A DNA stretch of 64,000 nucleotides from NCBI GenBank assembly GCA_949316495.1, contig OX439003.1:24676295-24740294 (forward strand). The letters run 5' to 3'. Below the pieces are notes generated by a model. That model worked only from the letters and a program-made list of their open reading frames with translations. It was not told where the DNA came from and searched no databases. A program made the position numbers and the translations under genes. Source of the DNA: Amphiduros pacificus (lineage: Eukaryota; Annelida; Polychaeta; Phyllodocida; Hesionidae). Of this stretch, positions 1 through 13,757 are shown in pieces. How positions within the stretch are numbered: position 1 is the first letter of the stretch; each line of letters starts with the position of its first letter.

Positions 1-924
1 TGCTATTACAATATTTTGTTTTGATAAGGGATATATTATAATTGAGATGAACAAAAAACTCTACAACAAAAAACGTGCAACAGGAATGTGATAACCGCTT
101 ACTCATCCTCTTTGTTTAAGTTAATAAAATTTGTGTGGGTGTGTAGTAATGAATATCCAGGGAATCGTGTGATCCACATTATCCATGTGTTATTAATTTT
201 CACCTGAGCTCGGTTTGATCTCGCCATCTTGCTGAATTAAGGTGCGGTGGCCGAAGATTAGGGAATTATCGACCATCAACTTTAACAACCAGTCACTATT
301 TCATGCACAATTAAAAATATATTGAAGACTATATAAAAAGAGTTGAAATAAAGTTGGCCATCGATGTATTATCGAGGTGGGGTTGAGAATGCTGATGTGC
401 CGGTGATGTGCCAGCCACCTCCCCCCCTCCCCTCCCTTCTTTATATCCATGTCGCAGGCTGTGGTCTGACCACTGAGGATTTTCCATCTCGTATGTTGTG
501 ATTTGATCGTGTATGGCTAATCTTTCTCCACTGGGCATATGGGCGTTAATCAAGTCTATCATTCAAAAATAAAATCATTTATCAGATACATAACTGAAAT
601 CCAACGCTGAGGTAGATTGGGTAAATTAGGGAGAAAAAAATTGTGGGTGTTCCAAAATCGCTCATAGCGCCAGAGCTTATGCTACCCACGTAATTAATCA
701 TTGTGTTCACGATCAAAATTTGGCTTTTGAAAATTGTCTGATATGAAACAAATGATTTGACGATTTTGAAAAGATATTATATAATTTATATAAATGAATT
801 GACCCTGCTCGTGATGTCTGACGCCTGCTTTCCAAGAACAATTGTATGAATGTCGCTGTTATTAAATAAACAAGTGAAGAAATGGGTCCCCTTACTGACT
901 GCATATCATGCTTTTTCACCTGCC
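1..924. other. Non-coding AT-rich DNA
   Basis: I see no gene, RNA or clear repeat here. The short open frames on the minus strand have no recognisable domain, no splice context and no family resemblance. Confidence 0.5.
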
Positions 925-1306
925 ATGAAATAATAAGAAAGGCGTTAAACATTTATTCATGTGGTATGTGGACAGATATAAATCTCTGAATTACAACCAG
1001 ATATTGTCTTGATTTTAACTAGGAGAGAGGGTCGTTCAAGATATTTCATCAAACTATTAATATCAATGTGTACGTAATTATGTGTTGTATAGATGTATTT
1101 TTATAATCGTTTCTATTCTCATACCGAGTGACCACTCGCGGAGAGTTGTCAATCACAGATGACCTCAGAATTTAATTACGTCTTAGACAAAATATCCCAT
1201 TGAAAAATATATGAAAACAGAAGAGATGTTGCCACAGTAATTCAGAGATTTATATCTGTCCACATACCACATGAATAAATGTTTAACGCCTCTCTTATTA
1301 TTTCAT
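925..1306. mobile_element. Short element with about 70-bp terminal inverted repeats
   Basis: The left arm (925-994, starting ATGAAATAATAAGAAAGGCG) is repeated as its reverse complement at 1237-1306 with about one mismatch. The arms flank about 240 bases with no coding capacity. Total length near 380 bp, long arms and an empty interior fit a non-autonomous DNA transposon (MITE-like). I could not fix a target-site duplication, so the superfamily is unknown. The near identity of the arms suggests recent insertion or a maintained hairpin. Confidence 0.7.
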
Positions 1307-1558
1307 ACCACAGCTAATTATAATATAATGGAAATCTAATGAATAAATAAAACAATCATCTAATGAAGAAATAAAATAAATGCTGTCTACTCTATAGGTC
1401 TGTAATTAATCTCCACTCAAGGAAACATTCCTCAATTCGAAGTTACCACGACTGGCAAAAAAAGAAAAAAAAAAAAAAGAAACTCCAAACACAACCAGAA
1501 CATTCACACTGCCAACAGCTAGCATAGGATATAATCAGCGAGCTTCTTCGCTGCTTAC

Positions 1559-1650
1559 CTGAGAGGACGACTGGCGAGATGTTTGTGTTGTGTGAGGTTG
1601 TCCCTCATATATACATCCCAGCTCACCATTCCCCCGGCTCACTGACCAAT
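1559..1650 (-). promoter_or_regulatory. Possible TATA/CCAAT promoter and first non-coding exon of a gene to the left
   Basis: On the minus strand an inverted CCAAT box (ATTGG, about 1649-1645) is followed about 30 bases later by a TATA box in TGTATATATGAGG (about 1614-1606). A further run reaches a good 5' splice site, CTCTCAG then GTAAGC, with the exon ending at 1559. The order CCAAT, TATA, short leader, donor is what a regulated gene's promoter looks like. The gene body would lie left of the window, and I see no coding exon for it in 1-1558. This is inference from motifs only. Confidence 0.35.
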
Positions 1651-2183
1651 CACGCACCGTCTAATCACTGGCGATGATTCTGGTGCAAACAGCTTAATAC
1701 TACTCTCAGCCCATCTTAGCCTAATGAATGGCGGGCAGATGAACGCTTGCAAACAAACTCCTGACACCGAATAAAATTGTTATGATGATTTAAAAGACGA
1801 AATAGTTAAGTGAATCAATACTTTTTGTTTTAAATACCCTTTCTTTAAATTTTGCTTTCAAAATACAATCAAATATCAGGTTGATAAAATACAAAACACA
1901 CAATAACCTAACATGTATAAATCTTGGATTATACTGACGTCGATGTTGTGTGCATGACGCCATATGGTTAATGATCAATCCTTTGATCTGATTTCTGTTC
2001 ACGCCAATTAAATATTTCCGCTACTGCAGGATTTACATATTTCAAGACAACTAAATTATCACCATGATGATGTAAATATCTAACTTACTGGACTTCATTA
2101 CGATAAGAATGTCTTCCTAATTTATAAATACCTGGTCATTCACAAATAGGTGATCTAAAGGCGTGGCGAAGTATGTTAGTCCT

Positions 2184-2210
2184 ACCTTGGAGTAATAATT
2201 ACTCCAAGGT
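2184..2210. repeat. Palindrome shared with 57144-57167
   Basis: ACCTTGGAGTAAT is followed almost at once by its reverse complement. The same palindrome with a slightly shorter centre occurs 55 kb away at 57144-57167, so it is a repeated sequence and not a chance hairpin. Confidence 0.75.
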
Positions 2211-3958
2211 CCTACCAAGATATTTTAAAAACAATGAAAAGAGTACAGCAATATTATAAGTCAATATTGCTTATACTTCCATGCACACTCATCACGTCGG
2301 GCAACCCCGGCAGTCATGTTATGCACATTATCAGAATATGTGACAAAATAGATAAATATGTATTAATTTGCAATTTCTCAAAATGGTCTTTTCATAAAGC
2401 GTTCATTTAATAAGTTTGCCAATGTATAGTTGTGTTTCGTTATGTAAGTAAAACCAATATCAAGACATATAGGCAGGGTAATTAGCTAACGTTACAAATT
2501 AATTAGTGCTGTACTAAGATTTATGCATTTTTGCCAAGACTGTAACATATTTGAAACAATATTCAACATGCAATTTATATCCCTATTAACGCGACAGTGA
2601 AAAGAGGCAAGCATTTCTTTCGCTTTATTTCCAGTTTTCGATTTCACAAAATCCTAACAAATTCAGATATGGTTATGTTCTTGTAACGTTCTGTTCATAT
2701 GATTTAAAAGTTACATGATGGACGATTAAGCTCTTTTGGCGTCATCCCAAAGTTAAATCAGTAAGGATGTTACCCTAGCTTTAGAATGGGTGTTCAATAA
2801 TCTCTTGGGATGATCCACAACCACACTGATGCAGAGCATATGGTCACGTGATATATTCATTTAAGATGTTCTTAACAAATGAAACTGATGCGGCTAATAA
2901 ATACTTTTGCTATTCCTCTTGCAATCTTAATGATAAAATAAAACAATGCATAAACAAGAGCTTGACAAATATGCGTGAAAGTGTATGTTCCCTTCCCCGC
3001 CACAGTGTGTCGCTGTGGTTATTTAATAAGCCTTGTTAATTCCCATCGATTACTGAGCTTTATCGGTGCTCTATCTGCGAGTATCGGTAATACATCTGAC
3101 ATTACCAGCCTTGTAAGGTTGCTTCCCTCTTATAAGTATCTCTTCAAGATCCCCATATGTCTCCACACATCCCGAGGCAGACATTCTCCACGCGCCTGTG
3201 CAAGCTCAGCCGCTTCTTTTACTTTCAAACGTTTGCTCATCTTCGTTTAATTCTACTTTTGTATGTCGCGAGACGATTCCTTTACGATTGCAATAAAGCG
3301 GTTATGTCGGGTATGACGCATTTTGTTATGTTGATTAAACAGAGATTATTCCATTGTGAGGTAATCCATCTTGTTAATAGCCACATGGTGGAAGGGGACA
3401 CTGGTTGAGAAAAACAGCACTGTGATAATTTTATTGTTTGATTAATATATCATCAAGTGCAAAGCAGAATTATCTTCCATCTAAAGCAGTGTTATGACTA
3501 TATGACATTCATATTTTGGGGACAGAAAAACATGCTTCTCATGTGACTGTTGAACTTCGGTTGTTGAAATGTAAAGCTGAGCGAAATATCACAAAATATT
3601 AAAGTATGAATAATATACCTTGAATTTAAACATTCTGCATTATCATTTTACAATTATTTTAATAATCCTATCACGATTTAATAATTTTGTCTTATTATAG
3701 AAATATACCAAATGGATCTTATATATATAGCAAGTATATTTGTAGGTAGATGACATTTCTCCATATATTTATGTATGTAAAGCTTCATATGTTTGATATA
3801 TTTGTATTCCACAATGTCAGAGCTAGTACTTTTATGAAGATATTATATTACATCAAAATTCTAGACATCTAAACATACCACACAGATCTCTGACATCTTG
3901 GCTAGGCCATGATGAAAACTACTTATTGTAATCCATGTTTACCCTCGATAAATTGAGC

Positions 3959-3960
<2 letters not shown>

Positions 3961-3991
<31 letters not shown>

Positions 3992-4004
3992 CATCATATT
4001 AATA

Positions 4005-4037
<33 letters not shown>

Positions 4038-4043
4038 CATTAC
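3961..4043. repeat. (ATT)n microsatellite
   Basis: Two runs of TTA/ATT triplets are separated by a short TCATCATATTAATACAT interruption. Confidence 0.95.
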
Positions 4044-4220
4044 TGTCTCAATAGTCAGTCACGTTGACAATTACAAATAGTTTTATGATGCATATATATG
4101 TCTGCTCAAGCATCTTAACTGTAGTCCCACCAAGGAAGGATGGTGAAAGTAGAAGTTAAGTTGCACGGCTGAAGGACTTTAATGAGTGCCAAGGTAAACT
4201 TGAAGCATAAATACCACGGG

Positions 4221-4511
4221 AAAAGAGCAACATCAATATCAGAGGAAAGAGGCGACATCAACACCAGAGGAAAGAGGCGACATCAACACCAGAGGAAAGA
4301 GGCGACATCAATATCAGAGGAAAGAGGCGACATCAACACCAGAGGAAAGAGGCGACATCAACACCAGAGGAAAGAGGCGACATCAACACCAGAGGAAAGA
4401 GGCGACATCAACACCAGAGGAAAGAGGCGACATCAACACCAGAGGAAAGAGGCGACATCAATATCAGAGGAAAAAGGCGACATCAACACCAGAGGAAAAC
4501 GGCAACATAAG
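4221..4511. repeat. 25-bp minisatellite, about 11 copies
   Basis: The unit begins AGAGGAAAGAGGCGACATCA and is 25 bp long. Units differ mainly at ACACC versus ATATC, and the last copies degrade. A 129-residue open frame runs through it, but its 25-residue period is just three 25-bp units read in turn, and there is no initiator or splice context suggesting translation. Confidence 0.92.
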
Positions 4512-5619
4512 TTGCAAGGAAAGATCGCAACTTTAGTGCAAGGGAAGATGACTTCTGCAGTACCATGGTGATTATAATGGCTTGAGTTGAGTAGCATCTT
4601 AGCCTGCGCCACACTGATGAACCTGATGCACTCTACATTGAATAGGAATATGATTATGAACACGATGATGACGTTTGGGATTTTTATAATAGGTATATGA
4701 CTTACAACAAATAATTCTGACATTATCACAGGAAGTATCTTTTTTTTTTTTTTTCATGTAATCAGATAAGGCAATTTTGATTAATTACAAATATGACTAG
4801 ATACCCTGTGACAAATATCACAAAAATGAATAATCTGTGGTGTCATCGACAATAGTATGCATGGCTACAGCCAGATTCTTTTATATTACATACATTGTAC
4901 TGGCAAATGTCTGATCAATTGAGCCAACTCTTTTACTTGGTGATGCAGTCTGTGAAGTGCACTTTCACTCTCTTGTCTGATCAAATTCATAGACACTGAA
5001 TACAGATAACGACATAGTGCCACCACACATATTTTCATTTCTTCCCAGATTGTTATTGGCTTCATTGTAGATAGAGTTTAAATGGAGGGGACGAACTTTG
5101 TACGTTGCTGGAAAGAGGTAACGAACAGAGGTAACGGTCACGGACACCACACAGGACGGACAGAGAGGTTACCAAGAGGAACTGGTAATTACCTTCTAGT
5201 ACCTCAATTATTCATCTTATTCAAATATAATTATTCACAATCATCTATGTTTATGGGTGCTTGATGCTCATTATTCTGCATAAATAAACTTTTACCAGAT
5301 ATTTCCAGTAAGATAATTACAGTCAACATGTATTAACTAGAAAGCGGGGGCGATATATAGTCAAGGACTATTCCCAAGTTTATCCTTATGCATATATTGA
5401 AAATAGAGGGGAAAACGAGCTGGTGGTGTCACTGCAGTATCATTATTTGTCAAAAGAGGGTCATTCATCTCATTGTCGTTGCAATATTTCATGTTAAGTC
5501 CTAGCATGGATTTTATATTATTTAACCGATCCATTTGTCTTCAAACAAGATATAATCTGATTAAATCTGAATAACAACTATCATTGTGTATGAGAACAAA
5601 ATAACCTCTTGGTCATCTT
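4512..5619. other. Non-coding spacer
   Basis: Nothing is recognised apart from a short poly-T tract near 4,740. The small open frames are unsupported. Confidence 0.45.
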
Positions 5620-8343
5620 TTGTGGCAGACAATTTCCCCAGATCACCTATTGCAGCAGACCATTTCCCGAGATTACCGACTGTGGTTGACCATTTCCCTA
5701 GATCACCTATTGCGGCAAACCATTTCCCTACATTACCGACTGAGGCAGACCATTTCCCTAGATTACCGACTGAGGCAGACCATTTCCCTACATCACCGAC
5801 TGTGGCAGACCATTTCCCTAGATCACTGACTGTGGCAGACCATTTCCCTAGATTACCGACTGAGGCAGACCATTTCCCTAGATTATTGACTGTGGCAGAC
5901 CATTTCCATACATCACCGACTGTGGCAGACCATTTCCCTACATCACCGACTGTGGCAGACCATTTCCCTAGATTACTGACTGTGGCAGACCATTTCCATA
6001 CATCACCGACTGTGGCAGACCATTTCCCTACATCACCGACTGTGGCAGACCATTTCCCTACATCACCGACTGTGGCAGACCATTTCCATACATTACCGAC
6101 TGTGGCAGACCATTTCCATACATCACCGACTGTGGCAGACCATTTCCCTAGATTACTGACTGTGGCAGACCATTTCCATACATCACCGACTGTGGCAGAC
6201 CATTTCCCTACATCACCGACTGTGGCAGACCATTACCCTAGATCACCGACTGCGGCAGACCATTTCCCTAGATTACTGACTGTGGCAGACCATTTCCATA
6301 CATCACCGACTGTGGCAGACCATTTCCCTAGATTACTGACTGTGGCAGACCATTTCCATACATCACCGACTGTGCAGACCATTTCCCTAGATCACCGACT
6401 GCGGCAGACCATTTCCCTACATCACCGACTGTGGCAGACCATTTCCCTACATCACCGACTGTGGCAGACCATTTCCCTAGATTACCGACTGTGGCAGACC
6501 ATTTCCCTACATCACCGACTGTGGCAGACCATTTCCCTAGATTACCGACTGTGGCAGACCATTTCCCTACATCACTGACTTTGGCAGACCATTTCCATAC
6601 ATCACCGACTGTGGCAGACCATTTCCCTAGATTACGGACTGTGGCAGACCATTTCCCTACATCACCGACGGTGGCAGACCATTTCCCTACATCACCGACT
6701 GTGGCAGACCATTTCCATACATTACCGACTGTGGCAGACCATTTCCATACATCACCGACTGTGGCAGACCATTTCCATACATCACCGACTGTGGCAGACC
6801 ATTTCCCTACATCACCGACTGTGGCAGACCATTTCCCTACATCACCGACTGTGGCAGACCATTTCCCTAGATTACTGACTGTGGCAGACCATTTCCATAC
6901 ATTACCGACTGTGGCAGACCATTTCCCTACATCACCGACTGTGGCAGACCATTTCCCTACATCACCGACTGTGGCAGACCATTTCCCTAGATGACCGACT
7001 GTGGCAGACCATTTCCCTACATCACCGACTGTGGCAGACCATTTCCCTACATCACCGACTGTGGCAGACCATTTCCCTAGATTACCGACTGTGGCAGACC
7101 ATATCAATAGATTACCGACTGTGGCAGACCATTTCCCTAGATTACCGACTGTGGCAGACCATTTCCCTACATCACCGACTGTGGCAGACCATTTCCATAC
7201 ATCACCGACTGTGGCAGACCATTTCCCTACATCACCAAATGTGGCAGACCATTTCCCTAGATTACCGACTGTGGCAGACCATTTCCCTACATCACTGACT
7301 GTGGCAGACCATTTCCATACATCACCGACTGTGGCAGACCATTTCCCTAGATTACTGACTGTGGCAGACCATTTCCCTACATCACCGACTGTGACAGACC
7401 ATTTCCCTACATCACCGACTGTGGCAGACCATTTCCATACATTACCGACTGTGGCAGACCATTTTCCATACATCACCGACTGTGGCAGACCATTTCCCTA
7501 CATCACTGACTGTGGCAGACCATTTCCCTACATCACCGACTGTGGCAGACCATTTCCCTACATCACCGACTGTGGCAGACCATTTCCCTAGATTACCGAC
7601 TGTGGCAGACCATTTCCCTAGATTACTGACTGTGGCAGACCATTTCCATACATTACCGACTGTGGCAGACCATTTCCCTACATCACCGACTGTGGCAGAC
7701 CATTTCCATACATCATCCCCCTGTGGCAGACCATTTCCCTACATCACCGAATGTGGCAGACCATTTCCATACATCACCGACTGTGGCAGACCATTTCCCT
7801 AGATTACCGACTGTGGCAGACCATTTCCCTACATCACCGACTGTGGCAGACCATTTCCATACATCATCCCCCTGTGGCAGACCATTTCCCTACATCACCG
7901 AATGTGGCAGACCATTTCCATACATCACCGACTGTGGCAGACCATTTCCCTAGATTACCGACTGTGGCAGACCATTTCCCTACATCACCGACTGTGGCAG
8001 ACCATTTCCCTACATCACCGAATGTGGCAGACCATTTCCCTACATCACCGAATGTGGCAGACCATTTCCCTAGATTACCGACTGAGGCAGACCATTTCCC
8101 TAGATTACCGACTGTGGCAGACCATTTCCCTAGATTACTGACTGTGGCAGACCATTTCCATACATCACCGACTGTGGCAGACCATTTCCCTACATCACCG
8201 ACTGTGGCAGACCATTTCAATACATCACCGACTGTGGCAGACCATTTCCCTACATCACCGACTGTGGCAGACCATTTCCCTACATCACCGAATGTGGCAG
8301 ACCATTTCCCTAGATTACCGACTGAGGCAGACCATTTCCATAC
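5620..8343. repeat. Large 30-bp minisatellite array, about 90 copies
   Basis: The unit contains GACTGTGGCAGACCATTTCC and is 30 bp long. Two main variants alternate irregularly: ...CCTACATCACC... and ...CCTAGATTACC..., with a third, CCATACATCACC. Because 30 is divisible by three and the unit lacks stops in several frames, long open frames appear on both strands (10-residue periods such as VADHFPTSPT on plus and KWSATVGDVG on minus). Single-base length changes near 6,370 and 7,460 shift these frames, and the edge units are the most diverged. Both points fit non-coding satellite evolution by unequal exchange. A block of five units around the rare variant ATCATCCCCCTGTGG is duplicated (about 7717 and 7866). 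Confidence 0.95.
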
Positions 8344-8500
8344 TGACTGTCAGAAAATACTGACTTTCAAGCCTTTTGACCAGTGTGAAAGTGCAAATAC
8401 TGGCAGTGGGACCATTTAGACCCACCACCTCCCTGTCCTCCAAAACCAACAAATGTGCAAATCCATTGCTCTACCAACTGTGCTAGTGGGGCCACTCTTA
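8344..8500 (-). mobile_element. Possible tRNA-headed SINE fragment
   Basis: Read on the minus strand, 8486-8470 gives TAGCACAGTTGGTAGAG, an excellent match to the tRNA A box, preceded by GGCCCCAC like an acceptor stem. The B box downstream is weak, and no full cloverleaf forms. It abuts the end of the 30-bp array. It is probably a SINE head or a decayed tRNA gene. Confidence 0.45.
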
Positions 8501-11500
8501 AGCAGATCAGGGGCCAGAGAGAATGACTTATTAATTATCCGATTGATCAAAGGCAGAAAATAGCTTATGCATTCCACATGGAACCCTGTGAGGATGAGAT
8601 CTAATTAGCATGATTTATTGGCTGCTTCTTTGCTTAATTTATGTACATCATCTTGTGCTAGATTTAAACTTGCATCTTGCTAATATTTAGGATCACAATA
8701 TTTACTCTCATGCCACTTTTTCGTTCTCAGCTGTATTTCTAGAATTACAAAAAAAATTGATTGTTTTTTTATTATTGTTCTCAAAATAAAGCAAATCATA
8801 AACAGTTCAATCATAAACAGAATTTGTACTTTGGCTTGGAAATTTTTTCACTTGCCTTTGTTAATTTCTACTGGAATTTGATGAAATTTACATTCAGGCT
8901 TAAACATATTTGGCAATTGAAGTGTATGACAAATTAACAGAGATGCACAAAGATTCTTTGTCATTTGAGCTCTGGTGTAGGTGCTCATGAAAGACGAGCT
9001 CCTGTGCACACTTCAAGCTACTACCCACATATTATATTAAGCTGCTCCACTGGCAAGGACTGTAACTTCTTTATATAGAGACCCTCTATCATATTACATA
9101 GGGAATATGCATATTAGCTAAATTCATATATAAACTCATATGTAATCCATGCTAATTTACTGCCTCTGTCTTCATATCTTACTGTAAATAACAATATTAA
9201 TGTGTTTGTTGCTGACACAAACATTTCTCATTCACAGGTATAAAATACATTTCATTTTATTCCATTTTATCTGTCATAACTTATTTTCAACAGGTTAATT
9301 AATATTCTGTTTTTAGCATGACAGATTCATATTGGCGTCATCAATTGTGAAATATACAGATTATAACATGAAATATGATATAACAAGAAACAACTTATAT
9401 TGATCTATTTTCTCTATAATGCAACATTTTATGCAAATTTTGACAAAAGCTATCAGGCAAGATGCACTGAATATCAAACTATGCATTAACATTTTACATG
9501 CTTCTTTGGTAATGAAAAAATAACTAAGCAATATTACTGCTTCAATAACAAGACCTTATATATATGTCATCAAATCAATAGCCAGTAATTAAGCTTATGT
9601 AGCAACACATGAACCATCATTGTTTTAATATACATATCCTGCCAAGGTTTATTAGATGATTAAGTGATATAGCTCTTGGTATGTATATATCTATGCCATT
9701 CATTTTATCTTATATAAAAAGCAGGCCTTGAATTAATGGATATTATGAATCATGCATACCCTGAAGTACACAAATGAGTTATATGAATGACACATTACCT
9801 TTGAATATGAATTGTGCTTTAATAGTTTCCACTCTGTGCTATACATTAATATCTATACCAATCACAGTTTATAACATGCGCCTGCTTATAATTATTAGCA
9901 TTTTCCATGGTTACATCAATTTGGTAATAAAATTCATTATGAACATTAGATATCAATGTCATTGAACTTCTAATTAAATCATATTTTATTTTCTCCGGAC
10001 TATGCTCAACATAGTCTGACTGTGATAAGCAATTCTAGAGACTTGTTCTCAGCTCATTTGGTCCCATTATAATCTATCATAACACTGCAACAAATTGTCC
10101 ATTAAAAATGAGACATTCTCATATGTCAGCATATACAAGATCCAATGAAAATACTTGAGGATCTGGAAGTATATATGATTATGATGCTCAGCAATACAAT
10201 AATCAACATCTAACATCTTAAAAATATGCTCTTATATTCCTATTAGATATTTCAGCGATAATATACAAACACACCCTCATCTCCAATCACCTGTACCTGT
10301 TACATGCATAGAAACTATACACAATAGCTGTACTTCTACCATATGTTTACTGTAAAAATAATGAAATACAAATATCTGAGTATAAATGCCTGGATTATTG
10401 GCAAGCCCATTACTCTGGATGTGTATCATATTATGTGATCTTTAACTGAGTGAATAAAGTGATGGATTTACACGTTATTCATCATGGGTAAATAAATGAA
10501 TGTTGTAATGTTTGTGCATGTTGACCTCAAGCCAAAAAAAATAAAAAATCAAATTTCTGATTTTATTATTCATTCATCAAAACTAACAAAAAATAAACCG
10601 GGCTCATTAATTTGCCTTTTTTTGCATTTCAAATGAATAATGCATCAAATGATTGTTATTCTATGTTCAAATATGACTACTTAAGAAAATAATCCTAATG
10701 TGTTGAGAATATGTGACACTAAATCAAAATAAAATGAAAACATGTTAACCTTTTGCAATGGAAATTTTGACAGCATCAAATAAGCACCAGTATAATCCTA
10801 AAGCATTTCTCTTTTGATAAAGGTCTCTTTGTGCAAACACTTCATCATACAGCAATAGATTGCACACAATACTCACTGACAGTTCAGCAATATAATGCAC
10901 ACTTCAGAACTTGACAGTACAGCAATAGAATGCATGGATCTCTAACAGTACAGAGATAGAACACACACATTTCTCACTGGCAGTACCTTGATAAGGCATG
11001 CCACTTACATAAGAGTACTGTGATTGTTTGAATACATCACTAGCCCTCATGCAAGCATGTGTCTGTCTGTATCTTTCTGTCAGTGCTGATAATATAATCT
11101 TTTTATAATTTGAATCGCTTTGTTCATGAACAGTTTTTTATATTAATGACAACAATGTTTTCTTTGATGTTGGTCATTGAAATACATGTTAACTGCTGTG
11201 AGATACACAATATAAAGTTTAAGCAATTATAAAACATCAAAGAATATAACATTGAATTATAACATTGACATAAATATAAATAACAATCTATAAAATATAT
11301 ACTACATGCATAAGCATAATCAAATATTTACCAAGAGCCCAATGACTTATTGTTACCAAAAAGAAGCTAATAATTTGAAAATGTCATGCCACCATTAAGC
11401 AAAGCATAGCACTAAAATTATCCTCCCAAAATCACAATTCAATTGCACATGGAATACAGATTATGAACATTTCAATAAATAACATATTACATACTTTCTT

Positions 11501-12499
11501 TTGATGAATAAACAAAATTGTAGCTAATTACTGATATTCGACATTTCTGAACATATACTTTAATATTTGATTCAGGAGCTTGGACTGTGCCTTTGTTTAC
11601 TTCATCAAAATTGTAGGGATCTGTTGAAAGATGGCACTAGAATTATATTTGACGTGGTTGCTAAAAGTATTAACTTCCAGATGCTGTAATTCAGAATGAC
11701 ACATATTCTAGCTTTGTTATTCTCTCGGGTTTTAGATAATAATATTTTGACATAGGAATTCATAAAAAAAGTAATTTTGTTTAGTTGTTTAGTGTCCTGT
11801 TGATGAATTACAGTAAACTTTCCCTGCTAGCACAAATATGTCATGTGAACATTTATTTAATTAAATTACAACTAAACTGTACATTGCCTCTTTATTTCCA
11901 GGATTCAACTTGAAACCAGTGAGTGCAGATGATAAGAATTGGTTTGACTAATTATGTTTTAAATGTTAAAATAAAACAAACTGGGCAGGTTTCAGGAACA
12001 CAAAATAATTCATATTAATATATCAAGACCTGCTCTATTTATGTGGGATGAAGCTCTATTACACTAGAAACCTTATAACATTAAAACATGAAAACAAATT
12101 GAACAAAATATATCTAAATATAATATATATATACACAAAACCATATACATAAACAAAACAATTATATTCAAAGGAATATCAAAACATTCAAGCTTAATGA
12201 AATTACTCTTAATCGTATTGTGATATTAAATTTCTGTGCATAAAAATAATTGTGTACTTAGATGTTAAAGGTCATGTTTATGGGCCAATGATCAAAAAGA
12301 GCAAAGCAACATTATTCTGCAGGATAAGAATTTTATATTAAGCATTGTTTGGAAAGAACATAAGCCTGAGATGGAGGTCTGAAGATCAGGGAATGCAAAA
12401 TGTGAGCATTTTAGGGAGAATAAGATGGAACTAGATAGTTTGTGAGTGGCACAAAACTGAAGTTAGCACAGTATTTAATGCATACCAGGTCATGCACTA
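8501..12499. other. Four kilobases of AT-rich non-coding DNA
   Basis: I find no exon with splice sites, no domain and no RNA gene here. Only scattered A/T runs and short microsatellite-like stretches are visible. It lies downstream of the TBC1D9 3' end. Confidence 0.5.
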
Positions 12500-13350
12500 T
12501 CCAACTTATTCTCCAAATTATGAACATATTTTATAGGATAAATGAAGTGCCAATACAAGATAATTGGTGTTATGTGAAATATGGTATTACCGGTATGTGA
12601 TCTTGGAAATTCACTCCTGTTACCTTGAATATATCACCATATGTCAAAATCCTATTTAATCTTTTAATAGCTCACTATGACCTAGTTACATTGATAACTC
12701 CTCTGAGCCAACCCTCGCTCAATCACATGTGGCAAGTTACCGTACATTGATAATGCTTTATTCTTACAGTCAAATAAGCATAATCAATAAAAGAAACAAT
12801 ATTGCTGGTCTTGACCTTGACCTTGAGCCAAAGTCAATAAAACATCATCTGAACCAATACTCTTTATATTTACTCTACATATCCATAATCTCAAGTTCTA
12901 GATCAGCTTCTGCATACTTTTGGAAGTTGTGACCCATTTGACCTAAAAAATGTCAATATGACCTTGTTACATAAATTATTCACAGAAAATGTGAACAAAC
13001 ATATTGTGTAAGATAAATGTAGTGTCAATAAATGTAATGTGTCGTGTTTTGCCAAATATCACATGATTTTGAAAAATGTCTTCTGTGACCTTGAAAATAG
13101 CTCAAGGTCACCAAATATCTATCTTATCCAAGCCCCATACAGGTAGATCACATCTGCTGAGTCATATTGATGTTGCTGCAATCTTGAAGAAAATAGAACA
13201 TCCACAAGCCAAGTTGCTCTTGTGCTAAATGGGGTTGATCACATCTACCAAGTTATATCGATATTGCTGTACTTGTCAGAAAATAGAGCATTCACAAGCG
13301 CAGTTGCTCCTGTGCTTGTCATGACCTTGACCTTGGCCCAAGGTAAAAAA
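12500..13350. repeat. Diverged interspersed repeats with GACCTTGACCTT motifs
   Basis: The stretch repeats TGACCTTGACCTT-type words and two diverged units of about 86-92 bp: 13141-13225 and 13226-13318, each running from a GATCACATCT word to TTGCTC(T/C)TGTGCT. A second pair sharing GATAAATG(A/T)AGTG lies near 12,537 and 13,012. The family is not identified. It is old, judged by the divergence between units. Confidence 0.55.
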
Positions 13351-13620
13351 AATTCAGCCAAAAAATTTCTCAGGCCTAAATATTATCATTTATAGTATCT
13401 AGTCCCTATGTCCAAGCATAACTGAATGATGAAGAAAACAAAGTGCGGGAGCGGCGGACATGGTGGAAAGGAGTACATAAAGTCAGCTTGTGACTTAATT
13501 ACTCAAATTAACATAATCCCTGATCCATTTTTCAGTAACCTCAACATTACCTCTGGATACAGAGGCTGAATAAGACAGTAAAGAAATTGATATGATTAAA
13601 CCACCCACCTTTCGACCTTG

Positions 13621-13636
13621 ATTTTATTTTATTTAA
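13621..13636 (-). other. Probable poly(A) signals of the TBC1D9 gene
   Basis: On the minus strand, overlapping AAATAAAATAAAAT words occur about 125 bases after the stop codon. That spacing suits a short 3' UTR. Confidence 0.5.
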
Positions 13637-13757
13637 TTTGCAATCCCACCATATTATATTATATCATCTCTTTCAACTTCTATGACTAAATCAAAATCCT
13701 TGAAACCAGAATTTTAAAAATGACAAACCCTCTTTCAAATTTACCAATTTACAATAT

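Larger units (their letters stand above)
1651..4220. other. Non-coding AT-rich spacer
   Basis: No gene is supported. The interval contains a perfect-arm palindrome (2184-2210) and an ATT microsatellite (3961-4043), listed separately. Open frames near 2,850-3,400 overlap each other, lack splice context and match nothing I know. Confidence 0.45.

Noticed and set aside
4182-4571. 129-residue basic repeat protein
   Set aside because: It coincides with a 25-bp minisatellite read through three frames in turn; there is no supporting context.
5586-8419. Long open frames of 100-380 residues on both strands rich in VADHFPTSPT or KWSATVGDVG
   Set aside because: They are forced by a 30-bp satellite without stops. 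Frames shift at single-base length changes, edge units are the most diverged, and there is no splice or start context.
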